In this document: positions 14,901-16,190 of the stretch, piece by piece | How the letters are laid out: every line of letters starts with the position of its first letter | Position numbering within the stretch: the first letter of the stretch is position 1 | Source of the DNA: Halobacteriaceae archaeon Tc-Br11_E2g27 | Lineage (GTDB): Archaea; Halobacteriota; Halobacteria; Halobacteriales; Haloarculaceae | Length of the DNA: 16,190 nucleotides | Direction of reading: 5' to 3' | Assembly (NCBI GenBank): GCA_001564135.1 | Contig: LKNH01000027.1 | Span: 1 to 16,190 of the forward strand | Position numbers and translations under genes: made by a program | The notes under the pieces: model-generated | Told to the model about the DNA's origin: nothing | Databases searched by the model: none | What the model saw: the letters and a program-made list of their open reading frames with translations, nothing else

Positions 14901-16190
14901 TCATGTGCCTCGCGTTCGACTGTCTTGACCGCCTCTTCGAGTTCATCAGATTCAGTTGACGAAGACTCGCCGTACCGATAGGAGCGATAGCTGCTGACAA
15001 TGCGCCGAACCGGATTAACAGGCAGGCCGGCATTTACTGCGCGGGTAGCGATTTCTGCCGGAGTGTCAGTAGGCTCAGCCCCAACAATCGCGACAAACCG
15101 TCGCCAGTATCGTGTGGCTGGGGAGTCGTCATCAGTTGCGTTGCGCTGTGTGTCGGATGCTGTGCCGTTACCAAGGAGAGAACTGTCATCAACTCCCTTT
15201 CGCAGGCGCAGCATCGTCCCTTGCATCCTATTTATTAGGCCGATAAGTAAGGAGAGAAGCGAATCTGGGGCCGATAACAGCTGTGTACGTAAAGAATCAG
15301 TGTCAGTACGCCAGAGAACCACACCAAAGATTCCGGTTACTAATCCACCGACGACCAGCCAGCTATACTGTACAGGAACAGTCGTTTCACTCCGTAGCTC
15401 ACCGTGAATCGCGGCTATCTCACCGTTTGCAGTTGGGTTAGCCGGGAGCGAAACAGTGGCTTCGCCTTCCTCATCGGTCGTTTCGACCGTCTCCCCATCA
15501 CGTTGGATGTCGGCACCCTCAACCGGTTCACCGTCCATCGTTACTGTCGCAGTGACGCTGGTTCCGGGCACCGGCGGGCCAGTCGTTCTGAGTTGAAACT
15601 CCCCGGAGAGCGAGCGTTCTTCGCTCAATTCAATGGCGCCACGACTCGCAGTAACCGTTGTTTCATTGGCAAACGGGAGCGAGACCGTCGCAGTCCCGTC
15701 GTCGTCAGTCTCCGTCTCACCTGGAGAGACAGCAAGCCCTGAAACTGGCTCGTCTCCAGCACTCACCGTGAGAGTGACGTTTTCACCGGGGGTGTTCCCG
15801 TCGGAGACTGACAGTTGGGGTTCGATGGTTACGGTATCAGTTGCTTCCAGTTCATCGGCCGTAACCGTCGCTGTAAACTCCTCGGCATACGGAGCCGAGA
15901 GGGTTACGGTCCCATCATCAGCCGTCCGTCCTTCCGAACTAAGCGAGTCATCGGACGCCTCTCCCTCAGCCTCAGTAGCCCGCAGCGTAACCGGGAATCC
16001 AGAGACCGGTTCGTCGTCGCTTGTCACCGCAAGCGAGACATCCTTGCCGGGAATGGGGTCATCCTTGAATGAGATATCGAGACTATCATCTATCGCATGT
16101 GTTTCTGTCTCGGAAAACGGGCCACGCGTGACGGCGATAACCACTGAGTCTGTTCCGGGCAAATCAACCGTAGCCTGTCCTTCACTATCT
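14897..16190 (-). CDS. DUF4129-like surface protein with Ig-like repeats, 5' end cut by the window
   Basis: The frame is open to the right edge, so the true start and any signal peptide lie outside; about 430 residues are visible. The outer part holds three similar beta-rich modules (CarboxypepD_reg/Big-like), each with a pattern such as GEPVEGA...TTDEEGEATVSLP, preceded by the end of a fourth. A membrane helix follows (15307-15364) with the sequence WLVVGGLVTGIFGVVLW. Inside the cell is a linker and a C-terminal DUF4129-type domain (about 14900-15118) with RYWRRFVAIVGAE and TPAEIATRAVNAGLP. The latter motifs match the DUF4129 domain often fused to transglutaminase-like proteins; no transglutaminase domain is visible here. 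It leads the coupled four-gene block visible in the window. Confidence 0.75.
   Translation of the reverse strand, partial: DSEGQATVDLPGTDSVVIAVTRGPFSETETHAIDDSLDISFKDDPIPGKDVSLAVTSDDEPVSGFPVTLRATEAEGEASDDSLSSEGRTADDGTVTLSAPYAEEFTATVTADELEATDTVTIEPQLSVSDGNTPGENVTLTVSAGDEPVSGLAVSPGETETDDDGTATVSLPFANETTVTASRGAIELSEERSLSGEFQLRTTGPPVPGTSVTATVTMDGEPVEGADIQRDGETVETTDEEGEATVSLPANPTANGEIAAIHGELRSETTVPVQYSWLVVGGLVTGIFGVVLWRTDTDSLRTQLLSAPDSLLSLLIGLINRMQGTMLRLRKGVDDSSLLGNGTASDTQRNATDDDSPATRYWRRFVAIVGAEPTDTPAEIATRAVNAGLPVNPVRRIVSSYRSYRYGESSSTESDELEEAVKTVEREAHE

Noticed and set aside
1..16190. tRNA, rRNA, CRISPR array or complete insertion sequence
   Set aside because: I looked for cloverleaf-like stems, regularly spaced repeats and transposase motifs on both strands and found none. 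Short or divergent cases could be missed by eye.

Overview
The window reads as chromosomal DNA from a halophilic archaeon (class Halobacteria). The evidence is the strongly acidic proteins, a Tat-type lipoprotein signal on the transport lipoprotein, an archaeal eIF1/SUI1 protein, a PAC2-type proteasome assembly chaperone homologue, a PcrB/GGGP-synthase relative, a PGF-CTERM-like tail, and TATA-like boxes about 27-32 bases before start codons with little room for leaders. By eye the G+C looks modest for a haloarchaeon, which would fit a Haloquadratum-like genome; the genus is only a guess.

Layout, left to right. Positions 1-105 may hold the start of an unrecognised minus-strand gene. A PAC2-family gene follows on the minus strand (224-979). 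A 430-base non-coding stretch (980-1409) contains three consecutive inverted-repeat structures. Next is a plus-strand phosphonate/phosphate-type ABC importer: lipoprotein phnD (1410-2564), ATPase phnC (2627-3424) and permease phnE (3430-4641). It meets a convergent inositol-monophosphatase-family gene (4668-5480) at a hairpin with T-runs on both sides. Divergent from that gene is the archaeal translation factor aIF1 (5635-5928).

From 5990 to the right edge everything is on the minus strand. In transcription order from the right edge there is first a tight block: a DUF4129-like surface protein cut by the edge (14897-16190), a two-helix membrane protein (14238-14900), a DUF58 protein (12844-14241) and a polytopic membrane protein (11321-12847). 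Each pair shares a four-base ATGA stop/start overlap. This is the haloarchaeal form of the DUF58/DUF4129 envelope cluster; the usual MoxR ATPase is not in view and may lie beyond the right edge. Then come a helical protein with an Asp-rich class-I-terpenoid-like motif (10220-11278), a long PcrB/GGGP-synthase-like protein (8865-10139), a secreted gluzincin-type metalloprotease-like protein with CARDB-like domains and a PGF-CTERM-like tail (6649-8802), and the GTPase EngB (5990-6607).

The most interesting parts are the structured DNA or RNA upstream of phnD, the pairing of a long GGGP-synthase paralogue with a DDxxD-motif protein, and the unusual secreted metalloprotease-like protein. I see no CRISPR array, rRNA, tRNA or intact insertion sequence.
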